DNA of 64,000 bases, taken from positions 93,789-157,788 of the forward strand of contig CAVZQZ010000001.1 in NCBI GenBank assembly GCA_963777565.1, written 5' to 3'. Position 1 is the first letter of the stretch. Every line of letters begins with the position of its first letter. The notes beneath the pieces were generated by a model. That model had not been told where the DNA came from and searched no databases. It worked only from the letters and a program-made list of their open reading frames with translations. This DNA is from CALMEC01 sp963777565 (GTDB taxonomy: Bacteria; Actinomycetota; Thermoleophilia; Miltoncostaeales; Miltoncostaeaceae). Of the stretch, positions 31,708 to 41,404 are shown one piece after another. A program made the position numbers and the translations under genes.

Positions 31708-33915
31708 GTGACGCAGCGCGCCGACGGCGGCGACGCCGTCCAGGTCGTCCTGCTCGTCACGACACGGGCCCTGGACAGGACCCTCGACTATGCCGTCCCG
31801 CCGACGCTCGCGGGGCGGGTGGCGGTTGGGTCCCTCCTCGCGTGCCCGCTGGGACGTCGCACCGTGCTCGGCGTCGCGGTCGGCGCGGAACCCCCGTCGT
31901 GGGAGGGAGATCTGGCGCCGCTGGCCGGGGTGGTCGAGACGCCTCCCGTCGCGCCGAATCTCATGGAGCTCGCCTCCTGGGTGGCGCGCTACTACGCGGC
32001 GCCGCTCGCGGCGTGTCTGAGACTGGTCCTGCCCCCGGGCGTGGACACGTCGCTTCGGCCGTTGCCCGGCGGAGGGTTCACCCTCGGGGCGCCCAAGGGC
32101 CCCCCGACCCGACTCGTCGCGAGCGACCCGGTCGAGGGGGGCAACGCCCGTCAACGCGAGATCCTCGACGCGCTCAGGCGGGGCGGGGGCCGCATCGCGG
32201 CCGCCGCCCTGTGCCGGGCCGCCGCGACGACGATGCCCACGCTGCGCCGCATGGCCGAGGCCGAGCTCCTGCACCTGGAGGAAGCCGAGCTGGCCGAGGG
32301 GCCCGTCGGGGGCGTGTTTCCGATCGAGGGCCCGCCGCAGCTCAACGCCGAGCAGGCCGAGGCCGTGGCCGAGATCGACGCAGCGATGCGCGCGGGGAAG
32401 GAGGCGCTGCTGCTGCACGGCGTCACCGGGTCCGGGAAGACCGAGGTCTACATGCGCGCCATCGAGGCGGCGCGCGGCCGGAGTCGAACGAGCCTGGTGC
32501 TCGTCCCTGAGATCGCGCTGACCCCCCAGACCCTCGGGCGCCTGCGCGGGCGGCTCGGCGACGGCGTCGCGGTGTGGCACTCGGGGCTGTCCGACGCGGA
32601 GCGGGCGATCGAAGACCGGCGGATCCGCACGGGCGGGGCCGACGTGGTGCTCGGCGCCCGCAGCGCGGTGTTCGCGCCACTTGCGAACCTGGGGTTGATC
32701 GTCGTCGACGAGGAGCACGAATCGTCGTACAAGCAGGATTCGACGCCGCGATACGACGCGCGGCAGGTCGCGTACCGGCGCGGCCGCCTCGAGCAGGCGC
32801 TCGTGGTCTACGGCAGCGCGACGCCGCGACCCGAGTCGTGGGGCACCCTGCGCCGCATCAGCCTCCGCACGCGGGCCGACGGGGCCGCGCTCCCGCGCGT
32901 CGAGGTCGTCGACATGCGGATGCAGGCGCCGGGCCCGATCTCGCGGCCGCTCGCCCGTGCCCTCCAAGCGGCCGCCGAGCGAGGTGAGAAGGCGATCCTG
33001 CTGCTCAACCGCCGCGGCCTGTCCCGCATGGCCATCTGCCGGGCGTGCGGCTGGATCGCCCGCTGCCCGGACTGCGACGTGCCCCTCGTCGTCCACGACC
33101 GCCCGGAGCACCTGGTGTGCCACCACTGCGGGTACGACATACCCGTGCCGGATCTGTGCCCGGCGTGCCGTGCCGCCGAGGTGGCGCGCCAGGGAGCGGG
33201 CACGCAGGGCCTGGAGGAGGCGCTCGGCGCGGTCATCCCCGAAGTACCGCTCGTGCGCCTCGACGCGGACGCGATCGCCCGCCGCGGCGAGCTCGAGGCA
33301 CGCCTCACCAGGTTCGCGCGGCCGGGGGCGGCGGTGCTCCTCGGAACCCAGATGGTCGCGAAGGGGCATGACCTCCCCTCGGTCACCGTCGCCGGCGTCC
33401 TCGACGCCGACGGAGCCCTGCAGCAGCCGGACTTCCGGTCCGAGGAGCGGGCGTTCTCGCTCATCGTCCAGCTCGCCGGCCGCGCGGGGCGACGCGGCGA
33501 GCCCTCCACGGTGATCGTCCAGGCCTGGGAGCCGTCCGGCCGTGCCGTGCAGCTGGGCGCGCGCCACGCGGTCGAGGAGTTCCTGGACGGCGAGCTCCTG
33601 CGACGGGCGGAGCATGAGTTCCCGCCGTTCGGCCACCTCGTGCGAGTCGTGATCGACGGGCCGAACGCCTCCGCCGTCCACGCCGTCGCCAAGCGGCTCG
33701 CGGACGCGGTCCAGGCCGCCGGGTCTGAGCTGCGGGTCAGGGGACCGGCCCGGCTGCACCGGCTGCGAGGCCGGTCTCGACGCGCGATCATCGTCCGCGC
33801 GGAGCGCGCGACCACCGCCACGGCAGTGCTCACCCGGCTCATCGCCGCCGGATCCGCTCAGTGGCGCACCGCCGAGGTGCGGGTCATGCTCGACGTCGAT
33901 CCCCAGGACACCTGA
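31708..33915 (+). CDS. priA: primosomal protein N' (replication restart helicase)
   Basis: 3'-5' DNA helicase that reloads the replisome at stalled forks. 735 residues, intact. Seen: N-terminal fork-binding domain (about 10-105, LDYAVPPTLAGRVAVGSLL), Walker A in LLLHGVTGSGKTEVYMRAI, the DEEH box in LIVVDEEHESSYKQD, the zinc module with four CxxC pairs (CRACGWIARCPDC, CHHCGYDIPVPDLCPAC), and LLGTQMVAKGHDLPSVTVAG. Many actinobacterial PriA lack helicase motifs; this one keeps Walker A and B and should be active. GTG 31708 as start. Confidence 0.95.
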   Translation: MTQRADGGDAVQVVLLVTTRALDRTLDYAVPPTLAGRVAVGSLLACPLGRRTVLGVAVGAEPPSWEGDLAPLAGVVETPPVAPNLMELASWVARYYAAPLAACLRLVLPPGVDTSLRPLPGGGFTLGAPKGPPTRLVASDPVEGGNARQREILDALRRGGGRIAAAALCRAAATTMPTLRRMAEAELLHLEEAELAEGPVGGVFPIEGPPQLNAEQAEAVAEIDAAMRAGKEALLLHGVTGSGKTEVYMRAIEAARGRSRTSLVLVPEIALTPQTLGRLRGRLGDGVAVWHSGLSDAERAIEDRRIRTGGADVVLGARSAVFAPLANLGLIVVDEEHESSYKQDSTPRYDARQVAYRRGRLEQALVVYGSATPRPESWGTLRRISLRTRADGAALPRVEVVDMRMQAPGPISRPLARALQAAAERGEKAILLLNRRGLSRMAICRACGWIARCPDCDVPLVVHDRPEHLVCHHCGYDIPVPDLCPACRAAEVARQGAGTQGLEEALGAVIPEVPLVRLDADAIARRGELEARLTRFARPGAAVLLGTQMVAKGHDLPSVTVAGVLDADGALQQPDFRSEERAFSLIVQLAGRAGRRGEPSTVIVQAWEPSGRAVQLGARHAVEEFLDGELLRRAEHEFPPFGHLVRVVIDGPNASAVHAVAKRLADAVQAAGSELRVRGPARLHRLRGRSRRAIIVRAERATTATAVLTRLIAAGSAQWRTAEVRVMLDVDPQDT

Positions 33916-33986
33916 CGACGTGCTCACGCGGACATCGCTACGATTCCGCGGTCCCGACCTTGCCATCCCAAGGAGCACGTCGTCCC

Positions 33987-34856
33987 ATGCCGGTACCCCG
34001 TCTCTTCGAGGCCCCCTCGGACCAGCGTGAGCGCTGGATCCACGTGCTGGCCTGCCTGATCGGGCTGTCCGGCCCCGAGACCCGTCCTGCGCTCCTCGCG
34101 GAGCTCACGGGCGAGGACCTCCCGGGTGTGGATGACGCGCAGACCCGTGAGTCGCATCCACTCGGGGGCGCCGGGGTCGACATCCTCGTACGCGACCGCG
34201 ACCGTCGCTGGGCCGTCGCCGTTCAGGCGACGCTCGGATTCGAGGCCGACGCCCACGCCGGCATCGTGGCCGCCCACGCGGCGCTCGCCGACCAGGCCGA
34301 GCGTGTCATCGGCGTGGTGATCACGCCCGACCGCAAGGCCTCCGCCGCGATCGCGACCGCTCAGGCCGACGGGGCCGACGCGCGGCACAAGAGCTGGCTG
34401 CGGGTGCGCGACTGGGTGCAGGAACGCCCGGAGCGCGGCGGTTCCACGGGGGTCGACCTCGCGTTGCTCCGAGAAGCGGAGTACTTCCTCACGCCGCGGG
34501 TCGCCGAGCTCTACCGACTCGAGGAGCTCATGCCCGGCCTCCCGGCGGCGCTCCGTCCCGCGCTCGCGGCGGTGTTCTTCGATCTCAACGACGTCTCGCC
34601 GGCGCCGCTCATCGCGACCGGGCCGTCGGGCGCGTCAGAGGCGCGCATCGCGTTCCCACGGACCGGCGACCCCGCTGCCGAGATCCTCATCCAGGGCGGG
34701 GCGCTCGCCCTGCGCCTCGCCGACCGCGACGTCGGGGGAGGGTTCGTGGCCAACGGGGTGGCATCCACGCTCGCGATCAACGCGCCGCTCGACTGGGTGC
34801 GCGGCCGGTCGGCCGCGCTCGCCACCGCCCGCCGGCTCCTCCCCGTCCCACGCTGA
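33987..34856 (+). CDS. hypothetical protein, possible degenerate PD-(D/E)XK fold
   Basis: 289 residues, ribosome-binding site AAGGAG before ATG 33987. Unrecognised. Residues about 60-80 (GAGVDILVRDRDRRWAVAVQ) have the strand-Asp-strand layout of PD-(D/E)XK nucleases and restriction-like proteins, but the usual E-x-K is V-x-Q, so nuclease activity would be doubtful. The middle has a second alpha/beta unit (ERVIGVVITPDRKASAAIATA), and the C-terminal 90 residues are beta-rich (AEILIQGGALALRLADRDVG). Cytoplasmic. It sits between priA and def and is probably transcribed with them. Confidence 0.65.
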   Translation: MPVPRLFEAPSDQRERWIHVLACLIGLSGPETRPALLAELTGEDLPGVDDAQTRESHPLGGAGVDILVRDRDRRWAVAVQATLGFEADAHAGIVAAHAALADQAERVIGVVITPDRKASAAIATAQADGADARHKSWLRVRDWVQERPERGGSTGVDLALLREAEYFLTPRVAELYRLEELMPGLPAALRPALAAVFFDLNDVSPAPLIATGPSGASEARIAFPRTGDPAAEILIQGGALALRLADRDVGGGFVANGVASTLAINAPLDWVRGRSAALATARRLLPVPR

Positions 34857-34871
34857 CGAGACGACGCACTC

Positions 34872-35417
34872 GTGGCTGACCGCGCATTCGACGACCCACA
34901 GCGAGAGGAGCGGCGTCAGATCGCCCTCGGCCACGTCCGGCAGTTCGGCGATCCCGTGCTTCGCACGCCGGCATCGCCGATCGAGGTCTTCGACGACGCG
35001 CTCCGCGAGGAGGCCGACCGGATGGCCGAGCTCATGGTCGAGGCCCGCGGCGTCGGCCTCGCCGCCCCCCAGATCGGACGCCTCCGGCGGCTCATCGTCA
35101 TCGAGCCGGATCCCGAGCAACCGGCGGTCGCGCTGATCAATCCGAACATCACGTGGCGGTCGGAGGAGGAGGAGGTCGGTCAGGAGGGCTGCCTCTCGAT
35201 CGGCGAGATCGTCGTCCCGGTCTCCCGGGCGATCTCGATTCAACTCCACGCTCAGGACGTCTCGGGCGAGCCCGTTGAGATCGATGCCGAGGGGTTCGTC
35301 GCACGCGTCATCCAGCACGAGGTGGACCACCTCGACGGCATCCTCATCATCGACCGCACCGGCTCCGAGGAGCGCAAAGAGGCCCTCCGCCAGCTCCGCG
35401 AACAGGCCTCGGGCTAA
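34872..35417 (+). CDS. def: peptide deformylase
   Basis: Metalloenzyme removing the formyl group from nascent proteins. 181 residues, GTG start. All three motifs present: GVGLAAPQI (about 57-65), EGCLSIGE (metal-ligand Cys) and QHEVDHLDGI (two His and catalytic Glu). Followed after 12 bp by fmt, the enzyme that adds the formyl group, the usual def-fmt pair. A slightly long N-terminus (about 20 residues before the first conserved strand) is not unusual in actinobacteria. Confidence 0.95.
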   Translation: MADRAFDDPQREERRQIALGHVRQFGDPVLRTPASPIEVFDDALREEADRMAELMVEARGVGLAAPQIGRLRRLIVIEPDPEQPAVALINPNITWRSEEEEVGQEGCLSIGEIVVPVSRAISIQLHAQDVSGEPVEIDAEGFVARVIQHEVDHLDGILIIDRTGSEERKEALRQLREQASG

Positions 35418-35429
35418 GCCGGCCAAGCG

Positions 35430-36360
35430 ATGCGGATCGCATTCGCAGGCAGCCCGGCCCCGGCGGCGATCGTGCTTCGAGCCCTGGTCGACGCCGGCGA
35501 GGACGTCGCGGTCGTGATCACCCAGCCCGACCGTCCGCGTGGCCGCGGCGGCAAGGCGGTCCCGACGCCGGTCAGTGCCGAGGCGGAGCGTCTCGGGCTT
35601 CCGCTCCGCCGGCCCGCGTCGATCAACGATCCGGAATGCCTCGACGAGCTCGTCGACCTCGGCGTTCGCGCCGTCTGCGTGGTGGGCTTCGGCCAGATCC
35701 TCCGCGACCGGCTGCTGGAGACGTGGCCGTGCCTCAACGTGCACTTCTCGATCCTGCCCGCCTACCGCGGGGCGGCCCCGGTGGAGCGCGCGCTCATGGA
35801 CGGCTGCAGCGAGACCGGGGTCACCATCATGCAGATGGACGCCGGCCTGGACACCGGCCCGATCATCTCGATCGGCCGGACCCCGGTCGGCCCTGAGGAC
35901 GATGCCGGGTCGCTGCTCGGCGCGGCTGGCGGTCCTGGGCGGGGAACTGCTCGTCCCGGCCCTCGACGAGCTCGACGCCGGGCGGCTCGTGACCACCCCG
36001 CAGCCCGAGGAGGGCGTGTCGCTCGCGCCCAAGATCGGCGGCGACGACATCGGCCTCGATCCTTCGCGCACGGCGGTCGAGGTCGTCAACCGGATCCGCG
36101 CGCTCTCGCCGCACATCGGCGCCGCCTGTCTCGTCGATGGAGAGCGGTTCAAGGTCTGGAAGGCCCGGGTGGCGACTGGCACGCCGACGCCGCCGGCGCA
36201 GCTGCGGGTCGACGGTGGCCGGCTGTTGCTCGGGTGCGCCGACGGCGCGATCGAGATCCTCGAGCTGCAGCCCCCGAACCGCAGCCGGATGGAGGCGTCG
36301 GCGTTCCTCCGCGGGTGGCGAGGCGGACTCGGCTTTGCCACGGTGCGCGACACCGCGTGA
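35430..36360 (+). CDS. fmt: methionyl-tRNA formyltransferase (one frameshift)
   Basis: Formylates initiator Met-tRNA with 10-formyl-THF. Seen: Rossmann-like N-domain MRIAFAGSPAPAAIVLRAL, the PRGRGGK loop, VGFGQILRDRLL, the catalytic region LNVHFSILPAYRGAAPVERA with Asn/His, and the Asp in MDAGLDTGPIIS. An extra base near 35918 shifts the frame after GSLLG; the continuation LAVLGGELLVPALDELDAG, APKIGGDD and the C-terminal tRNA-binding domain (FKVWKARVATG, AFLRGWRGG) then reads normally. Overlaps rsmB by GTGA. Confidence 0.94.
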
Positions 36361-37703
36361 CACCGCCCGGCGCGACGCCGGAGCGCCGCGTGGCCTACCG
36401 CGTGCTGCGGCGGGTCTACGAAGGGGCGTACGCCGACCGCGCCCTGGCGGGCGAGGCCAGACGTGACCGGCTCGATCCGTCGCTCAGGGCACAGGCCCAC
36501 CGGCTGGCGTTCGGGGCCGTGCAGCGACGGCGCACGCTGGACTGGCTCATCGACGCGGCGCTCGACCGGCCCGACGGCGTCGAGGAGGCGGTGCGCGACG
36601 TGCTGCGGCTCGGCGCATTCGAACTGGCGTACAGCGACGCCGTGCCTCCCTCGGCGGCGGTCGACCAGGCGGTGCGGCTCGCTCGGGAGATCCCCGGCGC
36701 GCCGCGCCGGGTCGCGGCGCGGGCGGGGCTCGTCAACGCGGTGCTCCGCGCCGTGGCGCCGAACGCTCGCGGCCGCGTCGACTCGCTCCCAGACCGAACG
36801 GCCCGCGAGGCCGCACTCGCTCACAGCGTGCCGGATTGGATCGCCGAGCGACTCTTCGCGGCGCTCGGTCCGGGCGACGCGCGCGCCACGTTGCGTGCCG
36901 CGAACCACCCATCGGAGTCGGCCGTCCGGTGGAACCGCCTCAGCGGGCCCCGTGTCACGCTCGAGCGGCTGCTCCCGCCGGGCACGCTGCTCGACGAGAC
37001 CGTAGCCGAGGCGTACGGCCTCTCCGAGCCGTTCGCCCTCGAGGAATCGGCGGTCTGGGCGCGCGGGCTCGCCATCGGACAGAGCCGCGCGTCGATGCTC
37101 CCGGCGCTGGCGCTCGACCCCCAGCCGGGGGAGCGGATCCTCGACCTCTGCGCGGCACCCGGCGCGAAGGCGACGCACCTCGCGGCGCTCACCCTCAACC
37201 GGGCGGAGCTCCTGTGCGTCGAGGTGCGGCCGGCGCGGGCCGCTGCCCTCAGGGCGCTCGCACGACGGCTCGGCGCGCGGCTCACCGTGATCGAAGGCGA
37301 CGGGCGGACCGTCCCGCTCCCGGGAATGTTCGACGCCGCGCTCGTCGACCCGCCGTGCACCGGGCTCGGCGTGCTGTCGGCCCGCCCCGACGCCCGCTGG
37401 CGCCGGTCCGAGGACGACATCCCGGGGCTCATCGACCTCCAGCGGGGGCTCTTGGACCGGGCGATGAGCGCCGTGCTGCCCGGAGGCCGGGTCGTGTACT
37501 CCACCTGCACCCTGCTGCCCGACGAGAACGAGCGCATCGTCGCCGGCACGGGTGCGGAGCTCGACGATCTCGGCGGGCGGTTCCCCGCATTCCGCCATCC
37601 CGCGCTCGGCGGAGCGCTCCGGACGCTGCCCGATCGCGACGGCACCGACGGGTTCTTCGTCGCGAGGATCCGCGTGGCGAACGGCTACTCTTCGTTGCTG
37701 TGA
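36357..37703 (+). CDS. rsmB: 16S rRNA m5C967 methyltransferase
   Basis: 448 residues. N-terminal NusB-like RNA-binding domain (about 8-140: RVAYRVLRRVYEGAYADRAL, GVEEAVRDVLRLGAFELAY) and a C-terminal Rossmann methyltransferase: motif I ILDLCAAPGAKATHLAAL, LVDPPCTGLGVLSARPDARW with the release Cys, and VVYSTCTLLPDENERIV with the nucleophilic Cys. GTG start overlaps the fmt stop and its stop overlaps the rpe GTG; a -10 hexamer for rpe is embedded in its last codons. Confidence 0.94.
   Translation: MTPPGATPERRVAYRVLRRVYEGAYADRALAGEARRDRLDPSLRAQAHRLAFGAVQRRRTLDWLIDAALDRPDGVEEAVRDVLRLGAFELAYSDAVPPSAAVDQAVRLAREIPGAPRRVAARAGLVNAVLRAVAPNARGRVDSLPDRTAREAALAHSVPDWIAERLFAALGPGDARATLRAANHPSESAVRWNRLSGPRVTLERLLPPGTLLDETVAEAYGLSEPFALEESAVWARGLAIGQSRASMLPALALDPQPGERILDLCAAPGAKATHLAALTLNRAELLCVEVRPARAAALRALARRLGARLTVIEGDGRTVPLPGMFDAALVDPPCTGLGVLSARPDARWRRSEDDIPGLIDLQRGLLDRAMSAVLPGGRVVYSTCTLLPDENERIVAGTGAELDDLGGRFPAFRHPALGGALRTLPDRDGTDGFFVARIRVANGYSSLL
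37686..37699 (+). promoter_or_regulatory. -10 element of rpe inside rsmB
   Basis: TACTCT (37686-37691), eight bases before GTG 37700, within the last codons of rsmB. It matches the leaderless pattern seen elsewhere and may give rpe and the rib genes their own promoter. Confidence 0.4.
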
Positions 37704-38373
37704 GCCTCTTTTCGACCCCCCGGGTGCTGCCGTCGATCATGTCCGCCGACTTCCTACGGGTCGGCGAGCAGGTCGCGTCGCTGCTCGACGCCGGGGCCCG
37801 CGTCTTCCACGTCGACGTGATGGACGGCCACTTCGTGCCCAACCTCACCGTCGGCCCGGGATTCGCCGCGGGGCTGGCCGGCCCGGTGGACGCGGCCGGT
37901 GGGATCGTGGACGTGCACCTGATGGTCGAGCGGCCGGGTCAGCTGGTCGAGCTCTTCGCTCCCAACGCCGGAGCCATCAGCGTCCACGTCGAGGCGGACC
38001 CCCACGTGCATCGCGTGCTCGGGCGGATTCGCGAGCTCGGCCTGCCTGGCCGGCCTCGCGATCAACCCCGGCACGCCGGTCAGACGTCGTCGAGCCCGTC
38101 GTCGACCTCATCGACTACGTCAACGTCATGAGCGTGAATCCCGGCTTCGCCGGGCAGTCGTTCATCCCCACCACGCCGCACCGGGTCGCCGACCTTCGCG
38201 CGCTGCTGCCGGACCACGTCGCAATCGAGGTGGATGGCGGCATCGGTCCCGACAGCCTCCCCGCCGCGCGGGACGCCGGCGCCGGGCTGTTCGTCTCGGC
38301 CTCGTCGATCTTCGGCAGCCCGGATCCGCCGTCCGCGTACCCCGAGCTCGCCCTGCTCGCCGGGAGGCCGTGA
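37700..38373 (+). CDS. rpe: ribulose-phosphate 3-epimerase (two extra bases)
   Basis: Interconverts ribulose-5-phosphate and xylulose-5-phosphate; ribulose-5-phosphate is also the substrate of RibB encoded downstream. Seen: PSIMSADFLRVGEQVASLL, FHVDVMDGHFVPNLTVGPGF with the metal-binding His/Asp/His, DVHLMVERPGQ, and after two shifts near 38045 and 38092 the conserved LAINPGTPVDVVEP and VNVMSVNPGFAGQSF, then AIEVDGGIGPDSLPAARDAG. Two inserted bases account for the net +2. GTG starts and ends overlap neighbours (rsmB, ribD). Confidence 0.93.
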
Positions 38374-39522
38374 CGACCACCGCGACCCATGCCCCGACGC
38401 TCGAGGAGCTCGGGCATCTCGCCCGTGCGCGGGAGCTGGCGATGAAGGGCCGCGGCCGGGTCAGCCCCAATCCGCTCGTCGGTGCGATCGTGCTGAGCGG
38501 CGGGCGCGTCGTCGGCACCGGATGGCACGAGGGTCCGGGGACGCCACATGCCGAGGTTGGGGCGCTGCGCGAGGCCGGCGACGCTGCGCGTGGATCCACC
38601 GTCGTCTGCACCCTGGAGCCGTGCTCGCATCACGGGCGCACCCCGCCGTGCACCGACGCGATCATCGCCGCCGGCGTCGCGCGGGTCGTGATCGGCTGCC
38701 TCGATCCGCTCGAGCGGGGTCGTGCGGGCGGAGCGACCGTGCTCGCCGAGGCCGGGGTGGAGGTCGCTGTCGCGCCCGCCGCCGACGCCGACGCGTGTCG
38801 TGAGCTCAACGCGGCGTTCGTCACCCACGCGCTGACGGGCCGTCCGCTGGTCATGCTCAAGCTCGCCACGAGCCTGGACGGGAAGGTCGCGACCGCGACG
38901 GGGGAGACCCGGTGGATCAGCGGGCCCGAGTCACGTGCCCTCGTCCACCGCTGGCGTGCCGACATGGACGGCGTCGCCGTGGGAATCGGGACGGCGCTGG
39001 CGGACGATCCGCTGCTCAACGTGCGCGACGTGGACGGCGCCGTACCGCCCGCCGGCGCGAATCGTCTTCGACCGTCACGCCCGGCTCCCGCTCGACAGCA
39101 GGCTGGTCGCCGGCGCCCACGAGGTCCCGGTCATCGTCGTGGCCGGCCCCGATGCGCCGCAGGTGCGGGTCGGGCAACTCGAGGCCGCGGGCGTGGACGT
39201 CATCAGGCTCTCCAACCAGGCGGGCGGCGATCCGGTCGGCGTCGCGCTCGAGGCCCTCGGCGAGCGCGACATCCAGTCGCTGCTGCTGGAGGGGGGCCCG
39301 ATCCTCGCCGAGGCGTTCCTCGCCCGCGATGCCGTGGACCGCGTCGCGTGGTTCGTCGCGCCGATGCTGATCGGGGGCGCCCAGGCGCCCGGGGCGCTCG
39401 GTGGGCGCGGCCTCGGGCCGCTGGCCGAGGTGCCGCGGCTACACGACATCAGCGTGGAACGGGTCGGCAACGACGTCCTCATCGCCGGGCGGCTGCGGCA
39501 ACTGCCGGAGCCCACGGGCTGA
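38370..39522 (+). CDS. ribD: riboflavin biosynthesis deaminase/reductase (one frameshift)
   Basis: Bifunctional enzyme: deaminates the pyrimidine from GTP cyclohydrolase II, then reduces its ribose. Seen: deaminase zinc ligands in TPHAEVGALREAG and LEPCSHHGRTPPCTDAI, then the reductase domain MLKLATSLDGKVATATGETR, WISGPESRALVHRWRADMD, GIGTALADDPLLNVRD. An extra base near 39057 moves the rest to the next frame: RIVFDRHARLPLDSRLVAG, LLLEGGPILAEAFLARDAVD, FVAPMLIGGAQAPGALGG. First gene of ribD-ribE-ribBA-ribH. No FMN riboswitch can lie upstream, since the gene overlaps rpe. Confidence 0.93.
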
Positions 39523-40133
39523 TGTTCACCGGGCTCGTCGAGGAGGTCGGGACCGTCGACGCCGTCGCGCCGAGCTCCGGCGGCGCGCGCGTGCGGATCC
39601 GCGCCGACCGGGTGCTCGACGGGCTCGCGATCGGTGACTCCATCGCGGTCGACGGTGCCTGCCTGACCGCCGTCGCGCTTCACGACGACGGCTTCGAGCT
39701 CGACGTGGTCGCCGAGACGCTGCGCCGCACCGCGCTCGGCTCGCGCGTCGCGGGCGACCGCGTGAACCTCGAGCGCGCGCTCCGCGCCGGGGACCGGCTG
39801 GGCGGCCATCTCGTGCAGGGCCACGTCGACGGCACCGCCACGATCGCCGCCATCGCCGACGAGGCGCAGGGACGGCGCCTGTCGTTCACCACCGCGCCGG
39901 AGCTCCTCCGGTACGTCGTCGCGAAGGGGAGCGTCGCGATCGACGGGGTGAGCCTCACGGTCGCGGCCCGGGACGACGCCGGTTTCGAGGTGGCGCTCAT
40001 CCCACATACGCTGGGGGAGACGACCCTCGGCGCGGCCCGAAAAGGCCAGGCGGTCAATCTCGAAGTCGACTTGGTGGCAAAGTACGTGGAGGCGCTCGTC
40101 GCGCCGTACCGGTCAGCCGAGAGGGACACATGA
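39522..40133 (+). CDS. ribE: riboflavin synthase alpha subunit
   Basis: Dismutates two lumazine molecules to riboflavin. 203 residues, a tandem of two barrel domains. Seen: MFTGLVEEVGTVDAV, GDSIAVDGACLTAVAL, GGHLVQGHVDGTATI and the second-repeat GSVAIDGVSLTVAA, LIPHTLGETTLGA, VNLEVDLVAKYVEAL. ATG 39522 shares one base with the ribD stop (TGATG). Stop overlaps ribBA by four bases. Confidence 0.95.
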   Translation: MFTGLVEEVGTVDAVAPSSGGARVRIRADRVLDGLAIGDSIAVDGACLTAVALHDDGFELDVVAETLRRTALGSRVAGDRVNLERALRAGDRLGGHLVQGHVDGTATIAAIADEAQGRRLSFTTAPELLRYVVAKGSVAIDGVSLTVAARDDAGFEVALIPHTLGETTLGAARKGQAVNLEVDLVAKYVEALVAPYRSAERDT

Positions 40134-41404
40134 GCACCACCTCCCCATTCACCACCGTCGAGCATGCGATCGAGGAGATCCGCGCAGGGCGCATGGTCGT
40201 GGTCTGCGACTCCGAGGACCGCGAAAACGAGGGCGACCTCGTGATGGCCGCGCAGTTCGCCACCCCCGACGCGGTCAACTTCATGGCCATGAACGCGCGC
40301 GGTCTCATCTGCCTTGCGCTCACCGAGGAGCGGTGCGAGCAGCTCGGGCTCACCCTCGCGGCGCGACGCAACGAGACCCCGCACGGCACCGCCTTCACCG
40401 ACTCAATCGAGGCGCGCGAGGGCGTCACGACCGGGATCTCGGCCTCCGACCGCTCCCGCACGATCATGGTTGCGATCGATCCGAATGCGGGGCCCGACGA
40501 CCTCGCGAAGCCCGGCCACGTCTTTCCGCTGCGGGCCCAGGCCGGCGGCGTGCTCAAGCGCGCCGGCCACACCGAGGCCGCGGTGGACCTGGCACGGATG
40601 GCAGGGCTCATACCGGCGGGAGTGATCTGCGAGATCATGAAGGACGACGGCACGATGGCCCGGGTGGCGGACTTGTCGCGCTACGCGGAAGAGCACGGTC
40701 TGCAGATGATCACGGTCGCGCAGCTCATCGAGCACCGCCGCCGCACCGAGAAGCTCATCGAACGCGGAACCCCGGCGCGTCTGCCGACGCCGTTCGGCGA
40801 GTTCACCGCGATCGGCTACCGCAGCGTCGTCGACGGCAAGGAGCACCTCGCCCTCGTGATGGGTGACGTCGACGGCAGGGAAGACGTCCTTGTGCGCGTC
40901 CACTCGGAGTGCCTGACCGGCGACGTGTTCGGGTCCCTGCGCTGCGACTGCGGCGAGCAGCTCCACGCCGCGATGCAGATGGTGGCCGGTGAGGGCCGTG
41001 GCGTGGTGCTCTACATCGCGCAGGAGGGACGTGGGATCGGACTGCTCAACAAGCTGCGCGCGTACGAGCTGCAGGACAACGGCCGCGACACCGTCGAAGC
41101 CAACCTCGAGCTGGGGTTCCCACCGGACCTGCGCGACTACGGGATCGGTGCGCAGATCCTCGTGGACCTCGGGCTCACGACCATCCGCCAGCTCACGAAC
41201 AACCCGAAGAAGATCGCCGGTCTGGAGGGCTACGGACTGCGGGTCGTGGAACAGGTCCCGATCGAGGTTCCGCCCGGCACGGAGAACCTGCGGTACCTCC
41301 AGACCAAGCGGGTCAAGATGGGCCACAAGCTGCATCACCAGGACCTGCGGTTCGAGCTCGCGAGCGACGAGGACCTCCTCGGCGGGGAGGCCGATGGCAC
41401 GTAG
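40130..41404 (+). CDS. ribBA: DHBP synthase / GTP cyclohydrolase II fusion
   Basis: Bifunctional protein of 424 residues supplying both riboflavin precursors. N-terminal RibB (about 1-205): VVVCDSEDRENEGDLVMAAQ, NFMAMNARGLICLAL, RAGHTEAAVDLARMAGL, CEIMKDDGTMAR make 3,4-dihydroxy-2-butanone-4-phosphate from ribulose-5-phosphate. C-terminal RibA: VRVHSECLTGDVFGSLRCDCGEQL with zinc Cys, LYIAQEGRGIGLLNKLRAY, QLTNNPKKIAGLEGYGL opens GTP. Intact. Overlaps ribE before it and ribH after it. Confidence 0.96.
   Translation: MSTTSPFTTVEHAIEEIRAGRMVVVCDSEDRENEGDLVMAAQFATPDAVNFMAMNARGLICLALTEERCEQLGLTLAARRNETPHGTAFTDSIEAREGVTTGISASDRSRTIMVAIDPNAGPDDLAKPGHVFPLRAQAGGVLKRAGHTEAAVDLARMAGLIPAGVICEIMKDDGTMARVADLSRYAEEHGLQMITVAQLIEHRRRTEKLIERGTPARLPTPFGEFTAIGYRSVVDGKEHLALVMGDVDGREDVLVRVHSECLTGDVFGSLRCDCGEQLHAAMQMVAGEGRGVVLYIAQEGRGIGLLNKLRAYELQDNGRDTVEANLELGFPPDLRDYGIGAQILVDLGLTTIRQLTNNPKKIAGLEGYGLRVVEQVPIEVPPGTENLRYLQTKRVKMGHKLHHQDLRFELASDEDLLGGEADGT

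Noticed and set aside
37680..38400. FMN riboswitch controlling the rib genes
   Set aside because: The rib operon overlaps rpe and rsmB; there is no untranslated space and no RFN-type sequence.
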